Of a stretch of 41,199 nucleotides of DNA, positions 34,772-41,199 are shown in pieces; the stretch's first letter is position 1, and every line of letters begins with the position of its first letter. The stretch spans positions 1-41,199 of the forward strand of contig NZ_JAGRLA010000041.1 of NCBI RefSeq assembly GCF_020442045.1, given 5' to 3'. The DNA comes from Bauldia sp. (GTDB lineage: Bacteria > Pseudomonadota > Alphaproteobacteria > Rhizobiales > Kaistiaceae). The notes under the pieces were generated by a model. It made no database searches, was not told where the DNA came from, and saw nothing but the letters and a program-made list of their open reading frames with translations. The position numbers were made by a program, and so were the translations under genes.

Positions 34772-35592
34772 AGCCGCTCCTCGACATCACCGCCGCCCGG
34801 GTCTTCTTCGACGGCATCTTCTCGGACCCGCGGGTCGCCCATCCCGAGGGCGTCGCCGTCCATGCCGACGGCTCGATCTGGTGCGGCAACGAGGTCGGGG
34901 AGCTTCTCCGCATCGACGCCGGGGGCACGGCGGTCGAGCGGATGGGGACGACGGGCGGTTTCCTGCTCGGCATCGCCTTCGACAGCGCCGGCAACTGCTA
35001 TGCCTGCGACCTGAGGCATTCCGCGATCTTCCGCTACGAGGCGGCGACCGGCAGGATGGAGCGTTTCGCCGACGCCGGCATCAAGGTACCGAACTATCCG
35101 GTCGTCGACGCGGCGCGCGGCTGCCTCTACGTCTCCGACAGCGCCGGCGACCCCGGCATCGGCATCTACCGCTACGATCTTGGCTCGGGCGAGGGCGGCG
35201 TCTGGCATGAGGGGCCGACCCGCTTCGCCAACGGCATGGCGATGGCGCCGGGCGGCGACGCGCTCTATGTCGTCGAGAGCTTCGCCCCGGCGGTCAGCAG
35301 GGTGCCGATCGCCACTGACGGTTCCGCCGGGGCGCTGGAGCGCGTTGTCTCGGATGTGCGCAACGTTCCCGACGGCCTCGCCTTCGCCCCGGATGGTTCG
35401 CTCTTCATCTCCTGCTACGAGCCGAGCCGCATCTACCGCTGGCGCGATGGCGGCCCGCTGGAGGTCCTGATCGAGGACCCGCACGCCACCACCATCGCCC
35501 ATCCGACCAACGTCGCGCTGAAGGGCGCGAAGATGTACACGGCCAATCTCGGCCGCTGGCACATCACCGAGATCGACCTGTCGTCGCTTTGA
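34768..35592 (+). CDS. SMP-30/gluconolactonase/LRE family protein
   Basis: 274 residues with a six-bladed propeller pattern. The metal-binding triad of SMP-30 lactonases is recognisable: E27 in AHPEGVAV, N155 in RFANGMAMAP and D202 in NVPDGLAFAPDG, corresponding to human E18/N154/D204. These enzymes hydrolyse sugar lactones to aldonates. No signal peptide, so cytoplasmic. The ATG overlaps the CoA-transferase-family stop (ATGA), making it the last gene of the 13-kb unit. A lactonase implies that an aldose is oxidised to a lactone, presumably by the operon's dehydrogenase, before any CoA activation of the acid. A short hairpin (AGCGC/GCGCT, 35592-35605) follows the stop without a T tract. Confidence 0.92.
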   Translation: MKPLLDITAARVFFDGIFSDPRVAHPEGVAVHADGSIWCGNEVGELLRIDAGGTAVERMGTTGGFLLGIAFDSAGNCYACDLRHSAIFRYEAATGRMERFADAGIKVPNYPVVDAARGCLYVSDSAGDPGIGIYRYDLGSGEGGVWHEGPTRFANGMAMAPGGDALYVVESFAPAVSRVPIATDGSAGALERVVSDVRNVPDGLAFAPDGSLFISCYEPSRIYRWRDGGPLEVLIEDPHATTIAHPTNVALKGAKMYTANLGRWHITEIDLSSL

Positions 35593-35724
35593 GCGCCCTG
35601 GCGCTGATCGGCCGAGCCGGGCTGTACATCCTGGGATTGCAAATACGCTCCAGGTGAGCGACGGTATCACATGAAGCCTCGGCCGGCGTGGCTTTGCAGG
35701 CGACGCAGGCCGGGAGGGACGACC

Positions 35725-36780
35725 ATGGTCGTCAAGATCGAGAGCTTCGAGGGAGTCACGACGACTCCGAATTCACCGAACTACGAACACGAAGACAATG
35801 ATTTCTGGCACCAGCCGGGATATCTGGACGAATACACTTTCGCATCCGGCCTGAAGCTGCTGGGGCCGATTCCAAACAGGGAAAACGGAGGTGTGTGGAC
35901 CGGCGATTTCAGTCAGGGAACGGCTGACGATTGGTTCAATGACACCGACGATATTCTCAACGCCGGCGATGTGCCGGACGGGAATGCCTATATCGGCGCC
36001 TATGACGACCACGGCTTCATCCTCTTCGGCCTCGGGGCAGCCTATACCGTCAGTGCGCTGGTCACTGGCTACGACGGCGCCCCGAACGCGCTCGTCGCCT
36101 ATGACGAGAACCAGAAGCTGATCACCGGCGCGTCGATCAAAAGCGTGGCGGTCGACGATTGGGGCCACAATATCATTCAGGTGACGAGCAAGAAGCCGAT
36201 CGCCTACGTGGTCTTTGCCGGCGACTATATCGTCGTCGACAGGTTGCAGTTCGACACCTCGAAGCCGGACGTCATCAAGGGCGACAAGGACGGCGGCAAG
36301 GTCAGGGGTACCAATTCCGATGACCTGATGCTCGGCAAGAAAGCCAACGACAAGTTCATCGCCAAGGACGGCGACGACACCCTCTACGGCAAGAAGGGCA
36401 ACGACAAGCTCCACGGCAAGGACGGCAACGACACGCTGATCGGCGGCAAGGACAAGGACAAGCTTTGGGGCGAAGACGGCCAGGACACCTTCGTCTTCGA
36501 TACGGTCGCGACCCAGGACAAGCTCAAGGATTTCAATCCGGACGACGACACCATCCTGTTGTCGCGGGCGGCCTTCACCGAGATCAACACCGGCCTGCTG
36601 GATTCTGGAGCATTCGTCCTCGGCAGCGCCTCTGTCGATGCCGGCAGTCGCATCCTTTACGATCCGGCGACCGGCCGGCTCTATTACGACGAGGATGGCA
36701 CCGGCAGCATCGCTCCGGTCGAGGTCGCAAGGCTGCCCGCCGGCCTTGCCGTGAGCCATGAGGATTTCTTCGTCGCTTGA
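35725..36780 (+). CDS. RTX-type calcium-binding secreted protein
   Basis: 351 residues. No N-terminal signal peptide. An N-terminal beta-rich region of unknown family (1 to about 185) is followed by about seven nonapeptide-like repeats (about 194-258). Examples are GKKGNDKLH, GKDGNDTLI and GKDKDKLWGEDGQDTFVF, the hemolysin-type (GGxGxDxUx) calcium roll. The C-terminus has the usual post-repeat segment (KDFNPDDDTILLSRAAF...RLYYDEDGTG), which typically precedes an uncleaved type I secretion signal. Many repeat glycines are replaced by lysine, so the roll is unusually basic. ATG 35725 follows CGGGAGGGAC; a weaker in-frame ATG at 35671 would add a basic leader and is not preferred. No ABC exporter or membrane-fusion gene lies in the window. 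Function unknown. Confidence 0.85.
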   Translation: MVVKIESFEGVTTTPNSPNYEHEDNDFWHQPGYLDEYTFASGLKLLGPIPNRENGGVWTGDFSQGTADDWFNDTDDILNAGDVPDGNAYIGAYDDHGFILFGLGAAYTVSALVTGYDGAPNALVAYDENQKLITGASIKSVAVDDWGHNIIQVTSKKPIAYVVFAGDYIVVDRLQFDTSKPDVIKGDKDGGKVRGTNSDDLMLGKKANDKFIAKDGDDTLYGKKGNDKLHGKDGNDTLIGGKDKDKLWGEDGQDTFVFDTVATQDKLKDFNPDDDTILLSRAAFTEINTGLLDSGAFVLGSASVDAGSRILYDPATGRLYYDEDGTGSIAPVEVARLPAGLAVSHEDFFVA

Positions 36781-36795
36781 GCCTCCGGCCAGGCT

Positions 36796-36824
36796 GTGAG
36801 GCGAAGCACGACGCCTCGCCTCAC
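36796..36824. terminator. Bidirectional hairpin between convergent genes
   Basis: GTGAGGCGAAGC (36796-36807) pairs with GCCTCGCCTCAC (36813-36824) at 11 of 12 positions with a 5-nt loop. It fills the 40-bp gap between the RTX gene and the convergent dehydratase gene and includes the latter's stop codon. Symmetric placement suggests it ends transcription from both sides; there is no clear T run. Confidence 0.6.
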
Positions 36825-38059
36825 CACGGCATGACGGCGCCGGCCTTGGGGTCGGCGTAGCGCTGCTCGGGCGCGATCGAATACCAGTCCGGCCGCGCCG
36901 GGTCGCGGTCGTAGGCATAGCCACCGAGCTCGCGATAGAGCTCGGCATATTCGGCGACCTTGTCGCGGTCGAGCTCGACCCCGAGGCCGGGGCCCTTCGG
37001 CAGGGCGATCCTGCCGTCCCTGTATGGCATCTTGCCGCCCTTGATCACGTCGTCGGTCAGGTGGTGGTAGTGGGCGTCGGCGGCGAAGGCGAGGTTGGGC
37101 AGCGCCGCGCCGAGGTGCAGCATGGTGGCAAGCTGGACGCCGAGCTCGCCCGAGGAATGGACGCTCGCCCCCCACTGGAAGGTCTCCAGCACCTGGCCGG
37201 CCTTGTAGGCCTGGCGCAGGCCGCCCCAGAAGGTCGTGTCGAGCAGGATGACGTCGACCGCCTCGAGGCGGATGCAGGCGGCGAGTTGTTCGAAATTGAC
37301 CACCACCGTGTTGGTCGCGGTCGGCATGTCGATGGCGTTGCGCACCCGGCGCATGCCTTCAAGGCCCCAGGCCGGGTCCTCGAGATACTCGTTGTTGAGA
37401 TTGCCGATCGCCTTGGCGACCCGGATGCTCTCCTCGACCGACCAGGCGCTGTTCGGGTCGAGCCTGAGCCCGTCGCCGGGGAAGGCGGCGCCCAGCGCCT
37501 GCATCACCTCGATGTCGTGGTCGGGCGGGAAGACGCCACCCTTCAGCTTGTGGGTCTTGAAGCCATGGCGGGCAACCAGGTCCCTGGTATGGGCGACCAT
37601 CTCGTCGGGCGTGATCTCGCCGCCGGCCGAGCCGTCCTTGCTGCGGTAGCGATAGAAGAGATAGGTGGCGAAGGGCACCTCCTCGCGCACCGCGCCGCCG
37701 ATCAGGTCGCAGGCGCGGATGTTGAGGAACTTGCCGGCGACGTCCATGCAGGCGAACTCGATCGCCGCATGGAGCTGCATCCGGTTGTTGTAGAGCGAGG
37801 CGACCGGGTTCATGATCTTCCAGCGAAGCTGCTCGAGCTGCAGCGGATCGTGGCCGAGGAGATAGGGCTTCAGGCCGGCGATCGCCCTTTCGGCGGATTC
37901 CCCGCCGCCGCCCATCTCGCCGACCCCGGTCAGTCCCTCGTCGGTCTCGATCTCGATGAGCGTGCGGACGAAGCGCCCCCAGTGGGCGCCGTTGGAATGG
38001 CGCAGCGGCGCCTCGAGCGGGACGGTGACCGTCGTCGCCTTGATGTCGGTGATCTTCAT
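36821..38059 (-). CDS. Enolase-superfamily dehydratase, glucarate dehydratase-type
   Basis: 412 residues of the mandelate racemase/muconate lactonizing superfamily, glucarate dehydratase subgroup. These Mg-dependent enzymes dehydrate aldarates such as glucarate to 5-keto-4-deoxyglucarate. Visible active-site residues are K171 and K173 in KTHKLKGG, metal ligands D201 (LRLDPNSAW), E227 (EYLEDPAW) and N250 (ATNTVVVNF), D274 in LLDTTFWGG and H301 in SVHSSGELG. The spacing of D201/E227/N250/D274/H301 closely follows glucarate dehydratase. It is somewhat shorter than the E. coli enzyme (about 446), so it may act on another acid sugar. ATG 38059 follows AAGGAAG. The frame stays open further upstream only through a palindromic repeat and is not counted. 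It belongs with the GntR and SDR genes upstream. Confidence 0.92.
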   Translation of the reverse strand: MKITDIKATTVTVPLEAPLRHSNGAHWGRFVRTLIEIETDEGLTGVGEMGGGGESAERAIAGLKPYLLGHDPLQLEQLRWKIMNPVASLYNNRMQLHAAIEFACMDVAGKFLNIRACDLIGGAVREEVPFATYLFYRYRSKDGSAGGEITPDEMVAHTRDLVARHGFKTHKLKGGVFPPDHDIEVMQALGAAFPGDGLRLDPNSAWSVEESIRVAKAIGNLNNEYLEDPAWGLEGMRRVRNAIDMPTATNTVVVNFEQLAACIRLEAVDVILLDTTFWGGLRQAYKAGQVLETFQWGASVHSSGELGVQLATMLHLGAALPNLAFAADAHYHHLTDDVIKGGKMPYRDGRIALPKGPGLGVELDRDKVAEYAELYRELGGYAYDRDPARPDWYSIAPEQRYADPKAGAVMPW

Positions 38060-38092
38060 TGCAGGACTTCCTTGTGAGCGATCTTTGCCGCG

Positions 38093-38278
38093 AACGCCCT
38101 TTCCCCCCTTGTGGGGGAGAAGGCGGAGCTTCGGTCGGCGAAGCCGGCCGTTGGCGCAGCCAGAGAGGGGTAAGGGACAGCGCCGTCTGAATACCCCTCT
38201 CCCGGATTTCCCACGCCGATTTGGCACGTCAAATCGGGGAAATCCGGCCTCCCCCGCAAGGGGGGAGGCAAAGGCGTT
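38093..38278. repeat. 186-bp composite palindromic intergenic element (copy type C)
   Basis: Outer arms 38093-38120 and 38248-38278 are imperfect inverted repeats, each joining AACGCC to a C-run/TTG/G-run hairpin. Inside are a perfect 10-bp pair (GAGAGGGGTA at 38163-38172 with 38192-38201) and a long hairpin (38202-38223 with 38230-38247) built on CCGGATTTCC and CGATTTG. It takes up most of the 270-bp gap between the broken SDR and the dehydratase gene. No gene inside. It has the look of a multi-stem, non-autonomous palindromic repeat dispersed in rhizobial genomes. Confidence 0.65.
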
Positions 38279-38329
38279 GCGACGACCTTTCGCAGTTCCT
38301 GGATCGCAGGGAGCCTCATCGCCCCTTCT

Positions 38330-39124
38330 TCACTCCTTGGGTGCGCCGCTGATCGGCAGCAGCAGGCCGCCGTCGGCGACGAGCGTCGAGCCGGTGACGA
38401 ACGAGGCTTTGGGCGAGGCGAGGAAGACGACCGTCTCGGCAATCTCCACTGGCTCGGCAATGCGGCCGAGCGGATGCATGTTGCGGATCGTCTCGGTCAG
38501 CCCCTCCGGATCGTCGTCGAGCGAGATCGCCCAGCGCAGCATCGGCGTGTTGACGCTGCCGGGCGCCACCGCGTTCACCCGCACGCCTTAGCCGGCGAAG
38601 TCGAGCGCCATCGACCGGGTCAGGCCGATCAGCGCGTGCTTGCCGGTGGTGTAGGCGGCCACGCCGCGCTGGGTCGCGAAGGATTGCACCGACGCCATGT
38701 TGACGATCGCGCCGCGGGTCTTCCTGAGATGCGGGATGGCGTGGTGGCAGACGAGGTAGACGCTCTTCAGGTTGATGTCGATGACCTCGTCCCATTCGCT
38801 CTCGGTGGTCGTCTCGACCGTTCCATAGCGCTGGATGCCGGCATTGTTGGAGACGATGTCGATCCGCCCCCAGGCGTCGACCACCTCGGCGATGCAGGCG
38901 GCGACCTGAGCGCCGGACGATACGTCGGTGGCGATCGCCCGAACCTCGAATCCGCGCGCCGAGAGCGTGTCGGCGACCTCCTTCGCCGGAACCTCGTCGC
39001 GGTCGACGATCGCGACTTTCGCCCCGCGCTCGGCGAGGAGCTCGGCGACCGCCTGGCCGATGCCCATCGCGGCGCCGGTGACGATCGCCACCTTGCCGGA
39101 GAATTCCTTGTCGCCGTGGTTCAT
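38330..39124 (-). pseudogene. Short-chain dehydrogenase interrupted by an in-frame TAA
   Basis: One continuous SDR reading frame of 265 codons broken by a single stop. The N-terminal part (39124-38588, 178 residues) has TGAAMGIG, DVSSG, NNAG, S in VNMASVQS, and Y/K in AAYTTGKHAL. It ends SMALDFAG, then TAA (38588-38590). The same frame continues directly with GVRVNAVAPGSVNTPM, RIAEPVEIAETVVFLAS and TGSTLVADGGLLLPI to a normal stop at 38330. The stop falls at the variable position before the conserved GVRVNAVAPG block, so no residues appear lost: a point nonsense mutation or a base-call error. A GTG lies 3 nt after the TAA, so reinitiation could in principle yield two chains. The start overlaps the GntR gene's stop (ATGA). 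Confidence 0.85.
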
Positions 39125-39852
39125 GCGCCCCTCGTCCGCTCCGCTGTCAGCTTCGCCTGGATGACCTCGATCACGTCGGTCAGATGCTCGTGCATCATCG
39201 CGCGCGCGGCGTCGGCGTCATGCGCCTTGAGCGCGTCGAGGATCAGCTTGTGCTGCTCGTGGTCGCGGCGCCGGTTGTTGTAGAGGTCGAGCACCGCCAT
39301 CTGCTCCTTGATGTGTACCTCGGTCAGGCTGAAGACGACGTCGGCGAGGACGGTGTTGGCCGATCCCTCGGCGATCGCGCGGTGGAAGCGCATGTTGACG
39401 ATGCCGAGCACCGCGTCCTCGCTGTCGCCGCCGGAAAGATGCGCCTCGGCTTCGGCGAGCAGGTCGGTCAGGTCGTCGATATGCTTCTCGGTGGCGTGGA
39501 TCGCCGCGAGCTCGGCGACCGCCGGCTCGATCAGGAGACGCGCCTGCAGCAGGTCGAGGATCGTCCCCGTTCCCAGCGTCCCGGTATAGGGGTTGGTCAC
39601 CATCAGCCGAGGCTCGGCGCGGGTGACGTAGATCCCCGAGCCGTGACGGATGTCGAGGTTGCCCGCCATCTGCAAGAGGCGGAGCGCCTCGCGCATGGTC
39701 GGGGTCGCGACCGAGAAGCGCTCGGCCAGCTCCTTGACGCTCGGCAGCCGGTCGCCGGGCTGGAGTCCTTCCTCGAGGATCAGCGACAGCACCTGCCGGG
39801 TGAGGTGGCTCGACAGGGAGACGGGCGCGCCCGTCCGCTCGACGATATTCAA
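39121..39852 (-). CDS. GntR-family transcriptional regulator, FCD subfamily
   Basis: 243 residues. The winged helix includes LPSVKELAERFSVATPTMREA and ends DIRHGSGIYVT. The FCD effector domain (about 95-235) includes VNMRFHRAIAEGSANTV and RRRDHEQHKLILDAL...RAMMHEHL, which supply the usual Asp/His metal site. The start is a TTG (39850-39852) supported by GGAGGA six nt upstream. Its stop overlaps the broken dehydrogenase gene's ATG by 4 bp. It presumably controls the dehydrogenase/dehydratase unit; a period-8 direct repeat at 39875-39898, just upstream of its own start, is a candidate autoregulatory site. It is clearly a different paralogue from the regulator at 16532-17251. Confidence 0.92.
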   Translation of the reverse strand: MNIVERTGAPVSLSSHLTRQVLSLILEEGLQPGDRLPSVKELAERFSVATPTMREALRLLQMAGNLDIRHGSGIYVTRAEPRLMVTNPYTGTLGTGTILDLLQARLLIEPAVAELAAIHATEKHIDDLTDLLAEAEAHLSGGDSEDAVLGIVNMRFHRAIAEGSANTVLADVVFSLTEVHIKEQMAVLDLYNNRRRDHEQHKLILDALKAHDADAARAMMHEHLTDVIEVIQAKLTAERTRGA

Positions 39853-39874
39853 CCGGCTTCCTCCATTTGCCGAT

Positions 39875-39898
39875 CTCAGTAACTCAATAACTCACTCA
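39875..39898. promoter_or_regulatory. Period-8 direct repeat upstream of the GntR gene
   Basis: Three consecutive 8-bp units on the plus strand, CTCAGTAA, CTCAATAA and CTCACTCA, lie 23 bp before the regulator's TTG start. They form the most AT-rich patch of the 269-bp divergent gap (39853-40121) to the next dehydrogenase gene. Near one helical turn apart and beside the ribosome site, they could be an autoregulatory binding site. The rest of the gap shows no gene or clear promoter boxes. Confidence 0.35.
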
Positions 39899-40121
39899 AT
39901 GTCCAGAGACAGTCCGGGACGTGTAGCGCCCGTTGCCGGCCGGTGCCGTTCCGGGCCCGATTCGGCGTGTGCCCGGGCCCGTCGCGGGGACGCCCTTGTG
40001 CGGACCGGCGCGCCTCCATAAGACTCCTCCACCTTCCGCGAGGCATTCGCCATCGGCGGGAGCGGTGGCTGCGGGCCTCTGTGCCGTTGCCTGGCAAGCA
40101 GACGACAAGGGGAGGCGCGGC

Positions 40122-40913
40122 ATGGAAGCACGGCTCGACGGCAAGGTCGTCCTGGTCACCGGAGCGACGCAGGGGATCGGCGAAGCCATCGCCGATGTCG
40201 CGGCGCATAGCGGCGCGTCCGGTCTCATGCTCACTGGCCTCGAGGCCGACCAGGGGGAGAGCGTCGCCCGGCGACTCGGGGAGACTGGCGTCGAGACGCA
40301 ATTCCTCGCCGCCGATCTCAGGGACGCGGACGCGCCGGAGAGGCTCGTGTCCGCATGCCTGTCACGCTTCGGCCGCATCGACGGGCTGGTCAACGTCGCG
40401 GCGCTGACCGATCGCTCGTCGTTGCTGGACGCCGATATCGGTCTCTGGACCGAGCAATTCGACGTCAATGCGCGGGCGCCTTTCTTCCTGATGCAGCATG
40501 CGGTCAGGGCGATGCGCGAGCGCGGCGAGGGCGGGGCGATCGTCAACATCCTGTCGATGAACGCCCATGGCGGCACGCCGGACCTGACGGTCTACTCGGC
40601 GACCAAGGCGGCCCTTGCGCTGCTCACCAGGAACGCCGCCGATGCCCATCGCTGGGACCGCATCCGGATCAACGGCATCAATGTCGGCTGGGCGCTGACC
40701 CCGAGGGAGAGGGTCATGCAGGCGGAAACCCTCGGCCGCGGCGAGGGCTGGGTCGCGGAAGCCGAGAGTTCCATGCCGTTCGGACGACTGCTCGTCCCTG
40801 CCGATGTCGCCAATCTCGCGGTCTTCCTCCTCAGCGAGGCCGGCGGCCCGATGACCGGCGCCCTGGTCGATCAGGAACAGTGGGTGCTCGGCGCCAATCG
40901 GGGAGTGGCGTGA
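40122..40913 (+). CDS. Short-chain dehydrogenase/reductase (classical SDR)
   Basis: 263 residues. Cofactor motif TGATQGIG (13-20), DLRDA, and NVAA in place of the usual NNAG. Catalytic S145 in NILSMNAHGG, Y158 and K162 in VYSATKAALALL. The C-terminus MTGALVDQEQWVLGANRG differs from the common DGG-type ending; the substitution of DQEQW is seen in some sugar-alcohol dehydrogenase-like SDRs. ATG 40122 follows AAGGGGAGGCG. It is divergent from the FCD regulator gene and lies 83 bp before a dihydroxyacetone-kinase-like gene. Together they may oxidise a polyol to a ketose for phosphorylation (inference from order). Confidence 0.93.
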   Translation: MEARLDGKVVLVTGATQGIGEAIADVAAHSGASGLMLTGLEADQGESVARRLGETGVETQFLAADLRDADAPERLVSACLSRFGRIDGLVNVAALTDRSSLLDADIGLWTEQFDVNARAPFFLMQHAVRAMRERGEGGAIVNILSMNAHGGTPDLTVYSATKAALALLTRNAADAHRWDRIRINGINVGWALTPRERVMQAETLGRGEGWVAEAESSMPFGRLLVPADVANLAVFLLSEAGGPMTGALVDQEQWVLGANRGVA

Positions 40914-40996
40914 GGCAATAGGCATCGGCCGGCGGCGATGCTAAGGAACGGTAACCGCCGCTTCCGGGCGCACAAGAAGAATGATGGAGGAAACCG

Positions 40997-41199
40997 ATGA
41001 AGAAGCTCCTGAACGATCCCTATGCCTATGCGTCCGAGACGCTTGAGGGGCTTTGCCGGGCCCATCCCCAGAATTACCGCTTCAGCGATGGGAGCCGGCA
41101 GGTGGTGGTCAGGCCGGACAGTTCGGTCAGCGGCAAGGTCGGCATCGTCACCGGCGGCGGATCGGGCCACTTGCCGGTCTTTGTCGGCTATGTCGGCCG
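40997..41199 (+). CDS. Dihydroxyacetone kinase-like protein, DhaK/Dak1 domain (3' end outside window)
   Basis: The first 67 residues only. MKKLLNDPYAYASETLEGLC and RAHPQNYRFS align with the start of E. coli DhaK (MKKLINDVQ...). GKVGIVTGGGSGHLPVFVGYVG matches its GKVALLSGGGSGHEP...GYIG loop, which binds the ketose phosphate-acceptor site; H58 is the conserved histidine. The residue after it is Leu (L59) rather than Glu. DhaK-like kinases for four-carbon ketoses such as erythrulose are possible relatives, but I cannot confirm that here. ATG 40997 follows TGGAGGAAA. The covalent-binding histidine and any fused kinase domain lie outside the window. Confidence 0.88.
   Translation, partial: MKKLLNDPYAYASETLEGLCRAHPQNYRFSDGSRQVVVRPDSSVSGKVGIVTGGGSGHLPVFVGYVG

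Noticed and set aside
38060..38227. N-terminal extension of the glucarate-dehydratase-type gene
   Set aside because: Extra codons come from the palindromic element; ATG 38059 has a ribosome site and gives the standard MKITDIK start.
38093..38278. CRISPR-like or tandem array
   Set aside because: The repeats are inverted and nested, not direct with uniform spacers; no cas genes nearby.
20039..38278. Insertion sequence or transposon remnants at elements A, B and C
   Set aside because: No transposase fragment lies in or beside them and target-site duplications were not evident; they are listed only as palindromic repeats.
38582..38590. Recoding of the internal TAA in the dehydrogenase
   Set aside because: TAA has no known selenocysteine or pyrrolysine recoding and no stimulatory structure is evident; nonsense mutation or sequence error is simpler.

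Overview
The window looks like the chromosome of a GC-rich alphaproteobacterium, most likely in the Hyphomicrobiales (Rhizobiales). The reasons are strong third-position G/C bias, long antisense shadow frames, a GlgE/TreS-type trehalose-to-glucan cluster, two RbsABC-type sugar importers, FCD-type GntR and IclR regulators, and palindromic intergenic repeats of the style common in that order. The taxonomic call is inference; there is no rRNA or tRNA to confirm it. No tRNA, rRNA, CRISPR array, transposase or phage gene was seen.

Layout. (1) 1-2490: the 5' part of an acetolactate-synthase-like ThDP enzyme (minus), a small conserved-looking protein (minus) and an exported cysteine-rich protein (plus). 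(2) 2682-14308, plus strand: glgE, a treS-maltokinase fusion, glgB, glgX and malQ, with overlapping or nearly abutting junctions. Together they convert trehalose via maltose and maltose-1-phosphate into branched alpha-glucan and trim it again. (3) 14396-21516, minus strand: a sugar importer (binding protein, ATPase, one permease), an FCD/GntR regulator, a Gfo/Idh/MocA dehydrogenase, an acetoacetate-decarboxylase-family enzyme and a rhamnose-mutarotase-family protein. A promoter and a FadR-like palindrome lie in front of the binding-protein gene. A GDSL hydrolase is transcribed divergently from the same 124-bp gap. (4) 22454-35592, plus strand: a 13-kb gene string. It holds a binding-protein-like polypeptide with no signal peptide, an IclR regulator, a second sugar importer (binding protein, permease, ATPase, permease), a short-chain dehydrogenase, a CaiB/BaiF CoA-transferase, an enoyl-CoA hydratase, an aldose-epimerase-like protein, a fused class I CoA-transferase-family protein and an SMP-30 lactonase. 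(5) 35725-36780: an RTX-type secreted protein. (6) 36821-39852, minus strand: an FCD/GntR regulator, a short-chain dehydrogenase interrupted by an in-frame TAA, a 186-bp palindromic element and a glucarate-dehydratase-family enolase. (7) 40122-41199, plus: a short-chain dehydrogenase and the start of a dihydroxyacetone-kinase-like gene.

The most notable part is region 4. A carbohydrate importer, an aldose-epimerase-like protein and a lactonase share a transcription unit with three CoA-thioester enzymes. One of these, the fused CoA-transferase homologue, seems to lack the catalytic glutamate of true class I transferases, as IpdAB-type C-C hydrolases do. I propose that this operon imports a sugar-like or cyclitol-like compound and degrades it through CoA thioesters. 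The substrate cannot be read from the sequence. Region 3 pairs a sugar dehydrogenase with a beta-keto-acid-decarboxylase-family protein, which is also unusual.
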